Below are positions 51,281 through 59,600 of a stretch of DNA of 64,000 nucleotides, piece by piece (within the stretch, counting starts at the first letter, position 1; each line of letters starts with the position of its first letter). Both the position numbers and the translations under genes were made by a program. The stretch comes from Roseibium marinum (GTDB lineage Bacteria > Pseudomonadota > Alphaproteobacteria > Rhizobiales > Stappiaceae): positions 45,272 through 109,271 of the forward strand of contig NZ_PPCN01000014.1 of assembly GCF_002906165.1 (NCBI RefSeq). Reading direction: 5' to 3'. The notes beneath the pieces are model-generated. The model saw nothing but the letters and a program-made list of their open reading frames with translations. It was not told the DNA's origin and did no database searches.

Positions 51281-51740
51281 AGACTTTCCTTTCCTGAGCG
51301 AATTGGCTGGTTTCAATCTTCCGCGTTAACGGCCTTCTCAGAGAAAAGTCTCCGGCACGGCATCGGTTCCGGCATTGCTTCAAAAAAATCTGATTTTACC
51401 TGAGAGCAGAAATATCCCATGGGAAATTACGTAATTGTCACTCCCCGCACGATAGAAAGACATTTTCCATAGGGATGAATTTGAGAACATTTCTTACGAA
51501 TATTTCTAAATTTTGTTTCTCCATTCATTATTTACAATTTGGGCATCAGGCAAAAATCGCTGAATTCGTCGAGGAACGATAAAAGGCGCTCGGCGTTGTT
51601 CCAGATATACATTTTCTGCTGACGCATTCAGCGCGATCGACTGGCGGGCGGTAAGTGCTGCTGCCCTCTCGTCGCGGGATATTTCCGCATCTTCTCGATC
51701 GCGCGGGCTGTGGGTAGCTGAAAGAGAGAGGAGCGGAACA
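51281..51740 (+). promoter_or_regulatory. Upstream region between dps and the Rho-N-like gene
   Basis: A 460-base stretch with no supported gene. It is AT-rich at 51400-51545 and holds the exact EcfG promoter at 51573. The rest shows no clear structure. Confidence 0.45.
51573..51597 (+). promoter_or_regulatory. EcfG-type promoter for the Rho-N-like gene
   Basis: GGAAC (51573-51577), 16 bases, CGTT (51594-51597), 144 bases upstream of the gene at 51741. This places the 5' leader at about 130 bases. Confidence 0.65.
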
Positions 51741-52001
51741 ATGACCGGTAAAGACAGACCCAGCATCAACGATGAAGAAACGTATGAGGCGCTGCGCGAC
51801 GAAGGCTATGGCAAGGAAAAAGCCGCGCGCATCGCAAATGCCCAGGCGAACGACAGGCAGTCGCCCTCCAAGAAGGGCGGCAAGGCAAAACCGTACGAGG
51901 AATGGACCAGGGAGGAACTCTACGAGCGCGCCCGGGAAGTCGATATCGACGGCCGCTCGAGGATGGACAAGGCCGAGCTGATCAACGCCCTTCGCGGTTG
52001 A
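51741..52001 (+). CDS. Small basic protein with Rho N-terminal-like fold
   Basis: An 86-residue protein: first half MTGKDRPSINDEETYEALRD then KAARIANAQAND, second half WTREELYERAREVDIDGRSRMDKAELINALRG, the Rho termination-factor N-terminal/SAP-like helical motif. It is probably a nucleic-acid-associated stress protein. GAGAGGAG precedes the ATG, and an exact EcfG promoter lies upstream. Confidence 0.82.
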   Translation: MTGKDRPSINDEETYEALRDEGYGKEKAARIANAQANDRQSPSKKGGKAKPYEEWTREELYERAREVDIDGRSRMDKAELINALRG

Positions 52002-52179
52002 TTTTCCCAGGCATCAGGGCCCTTGAAGAAAATGCGGAACCAAACGGCTTGTCTCCAGTTTACCGGGTGACCCGCGTACCACAGGGCTCGCGGCCGGCGA
52101 CCGAGACAGGAGCCGGAAATAGTAAAATGAGATCTTTTTCAGGTTTCGACAAACCTCGAGACACAAACGGAGCGATATA

Positions 52180-52524
52180 ATGGCAACTCCCAAATCCGCT
52201 ACTGCTTCCACCGGCAACGCCGCTAACGATCAGGTAAGCGCAGGCGAAATCGAACAGGATATCGAACGCATTCGTGCCGATATCGCCGCCCTGGCCGGTT
52301 CGCTGAAAAAATACGGTGCCGGGAAGACGGGTGAATACGCGTCGAAGGCGAGCGCTGCCGGCGAGGACCTGACGAAGATGTCTCAGGACGCGCTCAACAC
52401 CCTGACGCGGGAACTCGACAACTACGAACGTGCACTGGTTTCCGGTGTCCGCCGTCACCCGCTGCAATCGCTGGGAATCGCCGCGGGCGTCGGGTTCCTG
52501 ATCGCGGCACTGGTTCGCCGCTGA
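52180..52524 (+). CDS. DUF883 (ElaB/YqjD-like) inner-membrane protein
   Basis: A 114-residue protein with long amphipathic helices (residues 20-90, heptad-like) and a C-terminal membrane helix LQSLGIAAGVGFLIAALVRR, as in ElaB/YqjD/DUF883 ribosome- or DNA-linked stress proteins. Overlaps the next start (TGATG). A GGAAC-N16-AGTT near-match at 52036-52060 could be its promoter. Confidence 0.85.
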   Translation: MATPKSATASTGNAANDQVSAGEIEQDIERIRADIAALAGSLKKYGAGKTGEYASKASAAGEDLTKMSQDALNTLTRELDNYERALVSGVRRHPLQSLGIAAGVGFLIAALVRR

Positions 52525-52943
52525 TGGTCATGCGCGCCCTACCGCTGGCACTGAGCGCTGCAACACGCGATGTGCGGATGGTGTATCGCCGTGCCAAGCG
52601 GAACGTGTATCTGACAGCCGCCGCTGGGGTGTGCTTCGCGACGGCCTATGTGGCCGGTCTCGCTGCTGTGTGGGCCTTTCTCGCGCCCCTCTGGGGACCG
52701 GCAGAGGCGGCCGCGTTGATCGCGGCGGTCATGGCCGGAGTGGGGGTTGTGATTATTGCGGTGCTGAGCTTCGTGAAGTTCCGCGAACGGCGGCGTAACA
52801 GCCGGCGGCGCGCCGCAATGCGCTTGTCCGCGGCTGCTGCGGTTTCCATCCTGCCGCGTCTCACAAAATCCAGGAGCCTTCTCGTCATCGCCGCCCTCGG
52901 CGGACTGGCATTCCTGGCGACCCAGGGCGGCGATCAAGAGTAA
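52524..52943 (+). CDS. Small membrane protein, holin/YqjE-like
   Basis: A 139-residue protein with two central helices (TAAAGVCFATAYVAGLAAVWAFL and AAALIAAVMAGVGVVIIAVLSF) and a third near the C-terminus (LLVIAALGGLAFLAT). It is coupled to the DUF883 gene (TGATG), as YqjE is to YqjD in enterobacteria. Function unknown. Confidence 0.75.
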   Translation: MVMRALPLALSAATRDVRMVYRRAKRNVYLTAAAGVCFATAYVAGLAAVWAFLAPLWGPAEAAALIAAVMAGVGVVIIAVLSFVKFRERRRNSRRRAAMRLSAAAAVSILPRLTKSRSLLVIAALGGLAFLATQGGDQE

Positions 52944-53002
52944 AGTGAATTCGCCCACGGCGCGTGGCCGCAGGCGCTTTGTCCCCTTTAGTGGAGCGCC
53001 AC

Positions 53003-54106
53003 ATGACAAGTCAGGTAAAGATCAACGATGGTGCGCAAGCAGGTGCCGGCCGAACGCCGGCACCTGCTTTGCGCGCCGATCCGGCCGTTCGGATATCCTT
53101 GCTGATCCTTTGCGGTCTGGCGCTGACGGCAGCTCTCGATTTCGGTCAGGTGATCCTTGCGCCGATTTGTCTTTCTCTCGTGGTGGGCACGCTTTTCGGG
53201 CCGGCCGCCGATCGCCTTTCGCGCATCGGGGTGCCTTCCTGGATGTCGGCACTCGCCATGGTGCTGCTGTTCGTGGCCCTGATCTTGTCGACGGGTGCGG
53301 CCTTTGTCGTGCCGCTGTCCGACTGGATGGACAAGCTGCCGCTTATCTGGGCTCAGCTCCAGTCGCAACTCACCAGCTGGCAGGGTTTCTTCGCCTCGGT
53401 GGCCAGTCTTCAGAACGAGTTGCAAAACGCCATGGGCCAGTCCGGCAACATGCAGGTCAGTGTCGATGACACGTCCGCCGTTGAAAGCGTCTTCTACTTC
53501 GCGCCGACATTCGTGGCTCAGGTCATTCTGTTCCTGGCAAGTCTCTACTTCTTCATTCTGACCCGTCCGCATTTCCGCGAGTCCCTGCTGCGCATGTGCG
53601 ACGATCACCATCAACGCAGGAACGTCGCGACCGTTATCCAGGCGATCGAAACGCGGCTGTCCACGTATCTGGTCTACATAACCTTCATCAATGTGGGTCT
53701 CGGCGCGGCGGTCGCCCTGGCGATGTGGGCTCTGGGTGTGCCGTCACCGCTGCTTTGGGGCATGCTGGCCGGATTGTTGAATTACATCGTCTATATCGGC
53801 CCGGCCGCCATGGTGGCGGTGCTGACCGGAGTAGGTCTCGCGACGGGCAATACCCTTCTTGCGATCCTGACGCCTCCGGCTGCCTATCTCGTGCTCAACC
53901 TCATGGAAGCGCAATTCGTGACACCCATGGTGCTGGGCCGGACGATGACCCTCAATCCGTTCGTGGTGTTTCTCACGATTGCCTTCTGGATCTGGTTGTG
54001 GGGCCCGGCGGGCGGATTCGTCGCCGTGCCGTTGCTGCTGGTTGCCTATTCGATCTTCGAAACGCTGGATCAGCAGTCCTCCAACCGGGCTCGATTGGAA
54101 ATCTGA
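53003..54106 (+). CDS. AI-2E family (UPF0118) transporter
   Basis: A 367-residue membrane protein with about seven or eight helices. GLLNYIVYIGP and the C-terminal EAQFVTPMVLGRTMTLNPFVVFLTIAFW are the AI-2E/PerM signatures. The family exports varied solutes. ATG at 53003 with a GGAG nearby is preferred to an upstream GTG. Confidence 0.88.
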   Translation: MTSQVKINDGAQAGAGRTPAPALRADPAVRISLLILCGLALTAALDFGQVILAPICLSLVVGTLFGPAADRLSRIGVPSWMSALAMVLLFVALILSTGAAFVVPLSDWMDKLPLIWAQLQSQLTSWQGFFASVASLQNELQNAMGQSGNMQVSVDDTSAVESVFYFAPTFVAQVILFLASLYFFILTRPHFRESLLRMCDDHHQRRNVATVIQAIETRLSTYLVYITFINVGLGAAVALAMWALGVPSPLLWGMLAGLLNYIVYIGPAAMVAVLTGVGLATGNTLLAILTPPAAYLVLNLMEAQFVTPMVLGRTMTLNPFVVFLTIAFWIWLWGPAGGFVAVPLLLVAYSIFETLDQQSSNRARLEI

Positions 54107-54122
54107 AAGTTCACCGTTTTAT

Positions 54123-54222
54123 AGCGTGTTGCGTTTAAGCGGATTCAGGAAGACGCCGAGGCAGCGTTTGCATTGCAAATGCGTTCGGGCGATTTCCTGA
54201 ATTCAATTTAACGCGACACGCT
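54123..54222. repeat. Imperfect long inverted repeat, RIME-like
   Basis: Arms 54123-54151 (AGCGTGTTGCGTT...ATTCAGGAA) and 54194-54222 pair at 24 of 29 bases, with a palindromic core including TTTGCATTGCAAA. No coding capacity. It looks like a short dispersed repeat of rhizobial genomes (RIME/MITE type). Confidence 0.6.
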
Positions 54223-54330
54223 TAAAAGTCGTCGCGCATCCCGCACCCGGTTGAAGGCAGGATGCGCAATCCGGAAAACCGCCTCTTTTCAGATCGAGCG
54301 TTGGCTCACGAAGCAAATCCCTCATCCGCA

Positions 54331-54368
54331 AAAACAAAAGCCGCCCGTTTCCGGACGGCTTTTGTTTT
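54331..54368. terminator. Bidirectional terminator
   Basis: A complementary pair (AAAACAAAAGCCG / CGGCTTTTGTTTT) with a GC stem and A/T flanks lies between two converging genes (AI-2E and the 100-residue protein), so it can stop both. Confidence 0.8.
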
Positions 54369-54391
54369 GAACCTGACGTCTTTCGGTGACG

Positions 54392-54694
54392 TTATTCGGC
54401 GTTGAACGCCAGCATGCCGCCTGCCACCGGCCAGCCTGTGCAGGTGGTGGTGTTGTTGCCGGACACGCAACGCATGGGCCGGTTGTGAGCATCGGCCAGA
54501 TCGATCTTGAGGTCACCCTTGCCTGAGGCGGCGGTGACATCAAGTTGCGCCATGATTGTAGCAGTCGCATTGGTTTCTGCAGCCGTTGACGGGCTGGAAG
54601 CGAGTTCCGCAGCGCTCAAGGCGCCAGTGAGGGCCACAGCCCCGAGAATGGTTGGCGTACTGACCGCCAGTATGCGTTTGCGTATCGTAATCAT
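54392..54694 (-). CDS. Small exported protein of unknown function
   Basis: A 100-residue protein with a signal peptide (TILGAVALTGALSAAE) and a small mature domain with two Cys (MRCVSGNNTTTCTG). GGAGG precedes the ATG. GAAAC-N16-CGTT at 54715-54739, one base off the EcfG consensus, lies upstream, so it may join the stress genes. No family recognised. Confidence 0.65.
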   Translation of the reverse strand: MITIRKRILAVSTPTILGAVALTGALSAAELASSPSTAAETNATATIMAQLDVTAASGKGDLKIDLADAHNRPMRCVSGNNTTTCTGWPVAGGMLAFNAE

Positions 54695-54795
54695 ATCAAT
54701 ACCTCCACCCCGTAAACGCGGAAGTAAAGGAAAGGTTTCACTGAAAATGATCGAAGTGGGCCTGATCCGGGAAAAGCGGGCCGGGGGGATAACTT

Positions 54796-55236
54796 ATGTT
54801 AATGAATGCCGCCACAAATCGTGAAATAGGACTCCTTTGCGACCGACACGCCAAGAGCGCCTTCATGATCATATCGCCGGACGACAATACCGCGGGTAAG
54901 TCGCGTGGAGCAGCTTTGGTTGTCGAGGACAATCCGATTATCGCGCTCGACACAAAAACAATGCTCGAGGAATTGGGGTTTTCTCCGGTGACGGCCGTGA
55001 CCAGGCTTGCGGACGGTATCGAACTGCTCGTCGATCAGATTTTCTGCTTTGCGATCCTGGATCTGCAGACCGGCGACACGAGCAGCCAGGATTTCGCAGC
55101 TCTGCTGGCCAGGAGGGGGCTGCGGTTTGTCTTTGCGACCGGTTATGGCGATGCGAGCGCGTTACCGGTCGAATTTCAGGACAGGACAATTCTTCGCAAG
55201 CCCTACACCAAGGCACAGATTGAAAAGTTGCTCTGA
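54796..55236 (+). CDS. Single-domain response regulator of the FAT GUY type
   Basis: A 146-residue receiver protein: acidic site VVEDNP, phospho-Asp in AILDLQTGD, and FVFATGYGDAS, the FAT GUY motif, followed by LRKPYTKAQIEKLL. FAT GUY regulators without output domain tune the general stress kinases and PhyR. Two nearby internal ATGs allow a start up to 23 residues later. GGGGGGA precedes the chosen ATG. Confidence 0.85.
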   Translation: MLMNAATNREIGLLCDRHAKSAFMIISPDDNTAGKSRGAALVVEDNPIIALDTKTMLEELGFSPVTAVTRLADGIELLVDQIFCFAILDLQTGDTSSQDFAALLARRGLRFVFATGYGDASALPVEFQDRTILRKPYTKAQIEKLL

Positions 55237-55329
55237 CAGGCTGCGCCGCAAAAGCAACATGTGCGAGGATAGGGACGCACGTGAGCGCACAAAGTGCTTC
55301 ACCTTCATTCATGAGTTCGCACGGCCTAT

Positions 55330-56076
55330 TCAGATCATGGGTCGTTGCGTGGCTTCGACAGGCTCGTAACAAGCTACTTTCTCAAGCGCCTGGCGATTCA
55401 GGATGCGGATACGGTCCCGGGTCCAGCTGATGAGCTCAAGGTCGTGCAGTTTTCGGATCGTCCGGCTGGTATGCACAGTGGTGATACCGAGCGCTTCGGA
55501 AAGATGTCCCTGCGAGAAAGGGGCATCAAGCGTCATGTTTCCGGCATAGCCGACCGTTTCCGCGCGGTCATACAGGTGAAGAATGAGATTGGCGAGACGT
55601 TCCTTGGCCGTCCGCTGTCCCAGGCTGAGAAGATGGCTGTCGATGAGCTGTTCCTCACGGGCAGCCATCCAGGTAATGGAATAGGCAAGGGCGGGATAGT
55701 CCTGGAAGATCGACCAGATCTTTTCCTTGTGAAACACGCACAAGGTGGTGTCGGTCAGTGCGGTAACCGTATGCTGCATCTCGTCCAGAAGCGCCAGCTG
55801 GAGCCCGATCAGTTCTCCGGGCAGCGCGAAATTCAGGACCTGCCGCCGGCCGTCCTGAAGGGCCTTGTGGCGAAAGGCCCAGCCCTCGAGAAGTGTATAA
55901 AGATGAGGGCTATTGTTATCTTCCAGAACGATGGTCGCCCCTTCTTCCACGGTCAGTTCGCCTGCTTTGAATTTCATGACAAAATTCAGTTCCTCCTCCT
56001 TGAAAGGGCGGAAGATGGCCTTGTTCCGCAAGGGGCAGGCGTGACATTTGGTTTTGTAGGTAACGGCTTGGTTCAT
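55330..56076 (-). CDS. Crp/Fnr-family transcriptional regulator
   Basis: A 248-residue regulator: N-terminal CHACPLRN, a cyclic-nucleotide-type sensor domain (about 40-140, PHLYTLLEGWAFR, LPGELIGLQLAL), a long helix, and a winged helix-turn-helix with QGHLSEALGITTVHTSRTIRKL. Only two N-terminal Cys are present, so an Fnr-like four-Cys cluster is not evident. The ATG at 56076 is preferred over a GTG two codons upstream. Targets unknown. Confidence 0.9.
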   Translation of the reverse strand: MNQAVTYKTKCHACPLRNKAIFRPFKEEELNFVMKFKAGELTVEEGATIVLEDNNSPHLYTLLEGWAFRHKALQDGRRQVLNFALPGELIGLQLALLDEMQHTVTALTDTTLCVFHKEKIWSIFQDYPALAYSITWMAAREEQLIDSHLLSLGQRTAKERLANLILHLYDRAETVGYAGNMTLDAPFSQGHLSEALGITTVHTSRTIRKLHDLELISWTRDRIRILNRQALEKVACYEPVEATQRPMI

Positions 56077-56195
56077 GCGCACAAGTCCAACAGACTGAAA
56101 TGTTTTTGGAGTATACAGGATTTGAAATCGGCTGGTCTTGCGTTCATTTCGACCCTTGGCGCGGGATGCGCCCGCCGGATGTTAGGGGCCGTAGC

Positions 56196-56339
56196 CTAAA
56201 GACGCTTTTTCCGGTCGCGTGTTCCGGTTTCCCTTGAAAGAGTATGGCGCGAGCGGCTCCCAATGGCGGTGGTGTTTTCATAAGGATTGCGCGGGGATTC
56301 CACGGCGGCCTGACGTTCGCCTTCATGTTTCGCTGTCAT
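56196..56339 (-). CDS. Possible 47-residue basic protein
   Basis: An ATG with GGGAGGA ten bases upstream opens a 47-codon frame (starts MTAKHEGERQ, ends TRDRKKRL), hydrophilic and strongly basic at the end. No homologue recognised. The good Shine-Dalgarno is the main support. Confidence 0.4.
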   Translation of the reverse strand: MTAKHEGERQAAVESPRNPYENTTAIGSRSRHTLSRETGTRDRKKRL

Positions 56340-56479
56340 TCAGGTGTTCCTCCCGCAGGCGGTAAACGCGGCCGGCAGCGGATAGTTCCGGCAACCCGAG
56401 AGATTTTTTGAATGTTTCCGACGCCGCCTTCCGGTGAGCATGCAGTTTGACAGGGCCGGACGGCATGCGTTGCATCTAA

Positions 56480-56499
56480 ATATTTTAAGCTTGAAATTT
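56480..56499. promoter_or_regulatory. AT-rich palindrome, candidate MarR operator
   Basis: A 20-base site around TTTTAAGCTTGAAA pairs at 8 of 10 positions. It lies 66 bases before the first gene of the cluster, which encodes its own MarR protein. Confidence 0.4.
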
Positions 56500-56565
56500 T
56501 AGGGTTGAAGTAAATCCGATCCTGTGGTTCGCTGATGGTACTGAAGCCAGCGCAAGGAGCGTCGT

Positions 56566-58860
56566 ATGCGGATCGCGTGCCTGGGCGGAGGGCCTGCAGG
56601 GCTCTATTTCGCCATCTCCATGAAATTGCGCGATCCCTCCCACGAGATCGATGTCATCGAGCGCAATCGCGCCGACGATACTTTCGGCTGGGGTGTGGTG
56701 CTTTCGGAAGAAACCCTGCAGAATCTGGCGGCCAACGATCCGGTCAGCGCCAAAGCGATCGGTGAAAATTTCGCCTATTGGGACGACATCGCCCTGCATC
56801 TGCGGGGAGAGAGGCTGGTTTCCACCGGTCACGGCTTTTGCGGTATCGGCCGGATGAAGCTGCTCGCGCTCCTGCAGGCCCGCGCCCGGGAACTGGGCGT
56901 CAATCTGAAGTTCGAGACGGAAGCGGAAAGCGCGGAGGATTATCGCCGCGACTATGACCTGGTGGTTGCCAGCGACGGTCTGAACTCCAGAACCCGGACG
57001 CTTTATGCCGATACCTTCAAACCGGATATCGACCGGCGTTTGTGCCAGTTCGTCTGGCTTGGCACGCACCAGACCTTCGCGGATGCCTTCACCTTCATTT
57101 TCGAGGAAACGGAGCACGGCTGGGTCTGGGCGCATGCCTACCAGTTCGATGCCGACACAGCGACTTTCATCGTTGAATGCACGCAGCAGACCTTCGATGC
57201 CTTCGGCTTTGGCGAGATGAGCCAGCAGGACAGCATCCGGACCTGCGAGGAGATCTTCAAGGATCATCTGGGCGGTCATTCCCTGATGACCAATGCTAAA
57301 CACATAAGGGGTTCCGCCTGGATCCGGTTTCCGCGCGTCCTGTGCGAGAAATGGAGCCATGAGAACGTCGTCCTTCTGGGCGACGCCGCGGCGACCGCGC
57401 ATTTCTCCATCGGGTCGGGGACCAAGCTGGCGCTGGAATCGGCGATGTCCCTGGCGAACCTCCTACACGAGGAACCGGACAGGGCGTCGGCCTTCGCGCG
57501 ATACGAGGCGGAGCGGCGGCTGGAGGTCCTGCGTCTGCAGTCGGCGGCCCGCAACTCGCTGGAATGGTTCGAACATGTGGAGCGCTATCTGCATCTCGAT
57601 CCCGTCCAGTTCAATTATTCCATGCTGACGCGGTCCCAGCGGATCAGTCACGAGAACCTGCGTCTGCGCGACCCGGACTGGCTGGAGTCAGCCGAGCGCT
57701 GGTTCATGGATCAGGCAGGCGTCAGCGCCGACAAGCCGGTACGGCCACCGATGTTCGCGCCCTTCAAGCTGCGCGGAATGGAGCTGAAGAACCGCATCGT
57801 CGTGTCGCCCATGGCCCAATACAAGGCCATCGAGGGCGCGCCGACGGACTGGCATCTGATCCACTACGGCGAACGCGCCAAGGGCGGCGCGGGGCTGGTC
57901 TTTACCGAGATGACCTGCGTCAGCGCGGAAGGCCGCATCACGCCGGGATGTCCGGGTCTATACGCGCCCGAACACGAGGCCGCCTGGAGACGCCTGACGG
58001 ATTTTGTCCATAGCGAAACGGATGCGAAGATCTGCTGCCAGATCGGCCATTCGGGCCGCAAGGGCTCGACGCGGATCGGCTGGGAAGGCATGGATCAGCC
58101 TCTGCCGGACGGCAATTGGGAGCTGGTCTCCGCCTCCGCCGCTCCCTGGTCGGACCGCAACGCGGTGCCGCGGGCGATCACGCAAACCGAAATGGACGCG
58201 ATCAGGGACGAGTTCACGGCTGCCGCGAAAATGGCCGAGCGCGCCGGCTTCGACATGATCGAGCTGCATGCGGCGCACGGCTATCTTCTCTCGTCGTTCA
58301 TTTCCCCGCTCTCCAATATCCGCCAGGACGCCTACGGCGGTTCGTTGGAAAACCGGATGCGCTGGCCGCTGGAAGTCTTCACGGCCATGCGCGCCGTCTG
58401 GCCCGAGGACAAACCGATGTCGGTTCGTATCTCGGCCAATGACTGGGTCGGCGACGAAGGCGTGACCCCTGACGAGGCGGTGGAGATCGCACGTCTGTTC
58501 CGGGCCGCTGGTGTCGATCTGGTCGATGTCTCCGCCGGGCAGACATCGATTGCCGCCAAACCCGTCTACGGCCGCATGTTCCAGACGCCGTTTTCCGACC
58601 GTATCCGCAATGAAGCCGGGTTGCCGACCATGGCGGTGGGCAACATCTACGAGGCCGATCACGCCAATTCGATCCTGATGGCGGGCCGGGCGGATTTGGT
58701 GGCTGTCGGCCGGCCGCATCTGGCCGATCCCTACTGGAGCCTGCATGAAGCTGCCAGGATCGGCGACCGGGCAGCGAGCGACTGGCCGCTGCCCTATCTG
58801 GCCGGACGCGACCAGCTCTGGCGGCTTTCGGACCGGGACGCGGAGACCTTGCGGGCATGA
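56566..58860 (+). CDS. Fused FAD monooxygenase / old-yellow-enzyme reductase, 2-aminobenzoyl-CoA monooxygenase/reductase-like
   Basis: A 764-residue fusion. N-terminal half (1-370): FAD-binding CLGGGPAGLYFAISMK, DVIERN and the second FAD motif LLGDAAATAHFSIGSGTKLALE, as in salicylyl-CoA 5-hydroxylase/aromatic-CoA monooxygenases. C-terminal half (about 390-760): FMN old-yellow-enzyme barrel with MFAPFKLRGMELKNRIVVSPM, HSGRKGSTR, IELHAAHGYLLSSFISPL and VAVGRPHLADP. This fusion is typical of 2-aminobenzoyl-CoA monooxygenase/reductase, which hydroxylates and dearomatises anthraniloyl-CoA. AAGGAG precedes the ATG. Confidence 0.9.
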   Translation: MRIACLGGGPAGLYFAISMKLRDPSHEIDVIERNRADDTFGWGVVLSEETLQNLAANDPVSAKAIGENFAYWDDIALHLRGERLVSTGHGFCGIGRMKLLALLQARARELGVNLKFETEAESAEDYRRDYDLVVASDGLNSRTRTLYADTFKPDIDRRLCQFVWLGTHQTFADAFTFIFEETEHGWVWAHAYQFDADTATFIVECTQQTFDAFGFGEMSQQDSIRTCEEIFKDHLGGHSLMTNAKHIRGSAWIRFPRVLCEKWSHENVVLLGDAAATAHFSIGSGTKLALESAMSLANLLHEEPDRASAFARYEAERRLEVLRLQSAARNSLEWFEHVERYLHLDPVQFNYSMLTRSQRISHENLRLRDPDWLESAERWFMDQAGVSADKPVRPPMFAPFKLRGMELKNRIVVSPMAQYKAIEGAPTDWHLIHYGERAKGGAGLVFTEMTCVSAEGRITPGCPGLYAPEHEAAWRRLTDFVHSETDAKICCQIGHSGRKGSTRIGWEGMDQPLPDGNWELVSASAAPWSDRNAVPRAITQTEMDAIRDEFTAAAKMAERAGFDMIELHAAHGYLLSSFISPLSNIRQDAYGGSLENRMRWPLEVFTAMRAVWPEDKPMSVRISANDWVGDEGVTPDEAVEIARLFRAAGVDLVDVSAGQTSIAAKPVYGRMFQTPFSDRIRNEAGLPTMAVGNIYEADHANSILMAGRADLVAVGRPHLADPYWSLHEAARIGDRAASDWPLPYLAGRDQLWRLSDRDAETLRA

Positions 58861-59600
58861 GTGTTTCAGGACGTCATATCATCGTGACGGGTGGGGGCAG
58901 CGGCGTCGGAGCCGCCTGCGCCAGGCTGTTCGCGGACGAAGGGGCAAGGGTGACGATATTCGGCCGGACGGAGGAAAAGCTGGCGGCGCAGTCCCTGCCA
59001 TATCAGGTCTGCGATGTCACCAGCGCCGAAGCCGTCACTGCCGCGTGTGAAGCGGCGAGGGCGAAAGCCGGGCCGATCGACGTGGTTATCGCCAATGCCG
59101 GCGCGGCGGAAAGCGTCCCCTTCGCGAAGATGACGTCCGAGACCCTGCAAGCGATGCTGGCGGTCAATCTTATTGGTGTTTCCAACGTCTGGCAGGCGGC
59201 GCTGCCGGACATGAAGACGAACGGTTGGGGCCGGATGATCGCCATCGCCTCGACCGCCGGTCTCAGAGGCTATCCCTATGTCAGCGCCTATTGCGCGGCA
59301 AAGCATGCGGTGGTCGGCCTGACCCGGGCGCTCGGCCGTGAGCTGGCGAAGACGGGCATCACGGTGAACGCCATCTGTCCGGGCTTCGTCGAAACCCCGC
59401 TGCTTGAACGGTCCATCGATATCATTACCGCGAATACGGGCATGAGCCGCGAGGCGGCCGAAGAAACGCTGAAGGCGGATAATCCGCAGGGACGTTTCAT
59501 TCAACCGTCCGAAGTTGCCGCGACGGCGCTGTGGCTCTGCTCGAACGGCGCGCAATCGGTCAACGGTCAGGCACTCAGCCTTTCGGGAGGAGAGCTATGA
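58857..59600 (+). CDS. SDR, hydroxyacyl-CoA dehydrogenase-like
   Basis: A 247-residue SDR: TGGGSGVGAACA, NAGAAES and YCAAKHAVVGLTRALGREL. In this cluster it probably oxidises a hydroxyacyl-CoA after ring cleavage. It overlaps the fusion gene stop and the MarR start by four bases each. Confidence 0.88.
   Translation: MSVSGRHIIVTGGGSGVGAACARLFADEGARVTIFGRTEEKLAAQSLPYQVCDVTSAEAVTAACEAARAKAGPIDVVIANAGAAESVPFAKMTSETLQAMLAVNLIGVSNVWQAALPDMKTNGWGRMIAIASTAGLRGYPYVSAYCAAKHAVVGLTRALGRELAKTGITVNAICPGFVETPLLERSIDIITANTGMSREAAEETLKADNPQGRFIQPSEVAATALWLCSNGAQSVNGQALSLSGGEL

Larger units (their letters stand above)
56077..56565 (+). promoter_or_regulatory. Region upstream of the aminobenzoyl-CoA cluster
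   Basis: A 489-base gap holding the possible 47-residue ORF at 56196 and a palindrome at 56480. Nothing else convincing is seen. Confidence 0.4.

Noticed and set aside
51281..51380. An EcfG promoter for dps
   Set aside because: The nearest candidates (GGAGA-N17-CGTT and GGAAC-N17-CTTT) miss the consensus, so no site was listed.
51506..51769. An 87-codon minus-strand frame overlapping the Rho-N-like gene start
   Set aside because: No ribosome-binding site of note, no family pattern, and it covers the exact EcfG promoter.
56144..56326. A 60-codon minus-strand frame in the gap before the aminobenzoyl-CoA cluster
   Set aside because: It lacks a ribosome-binding site; the 47-codon frame starting at 56339 has a much better one.
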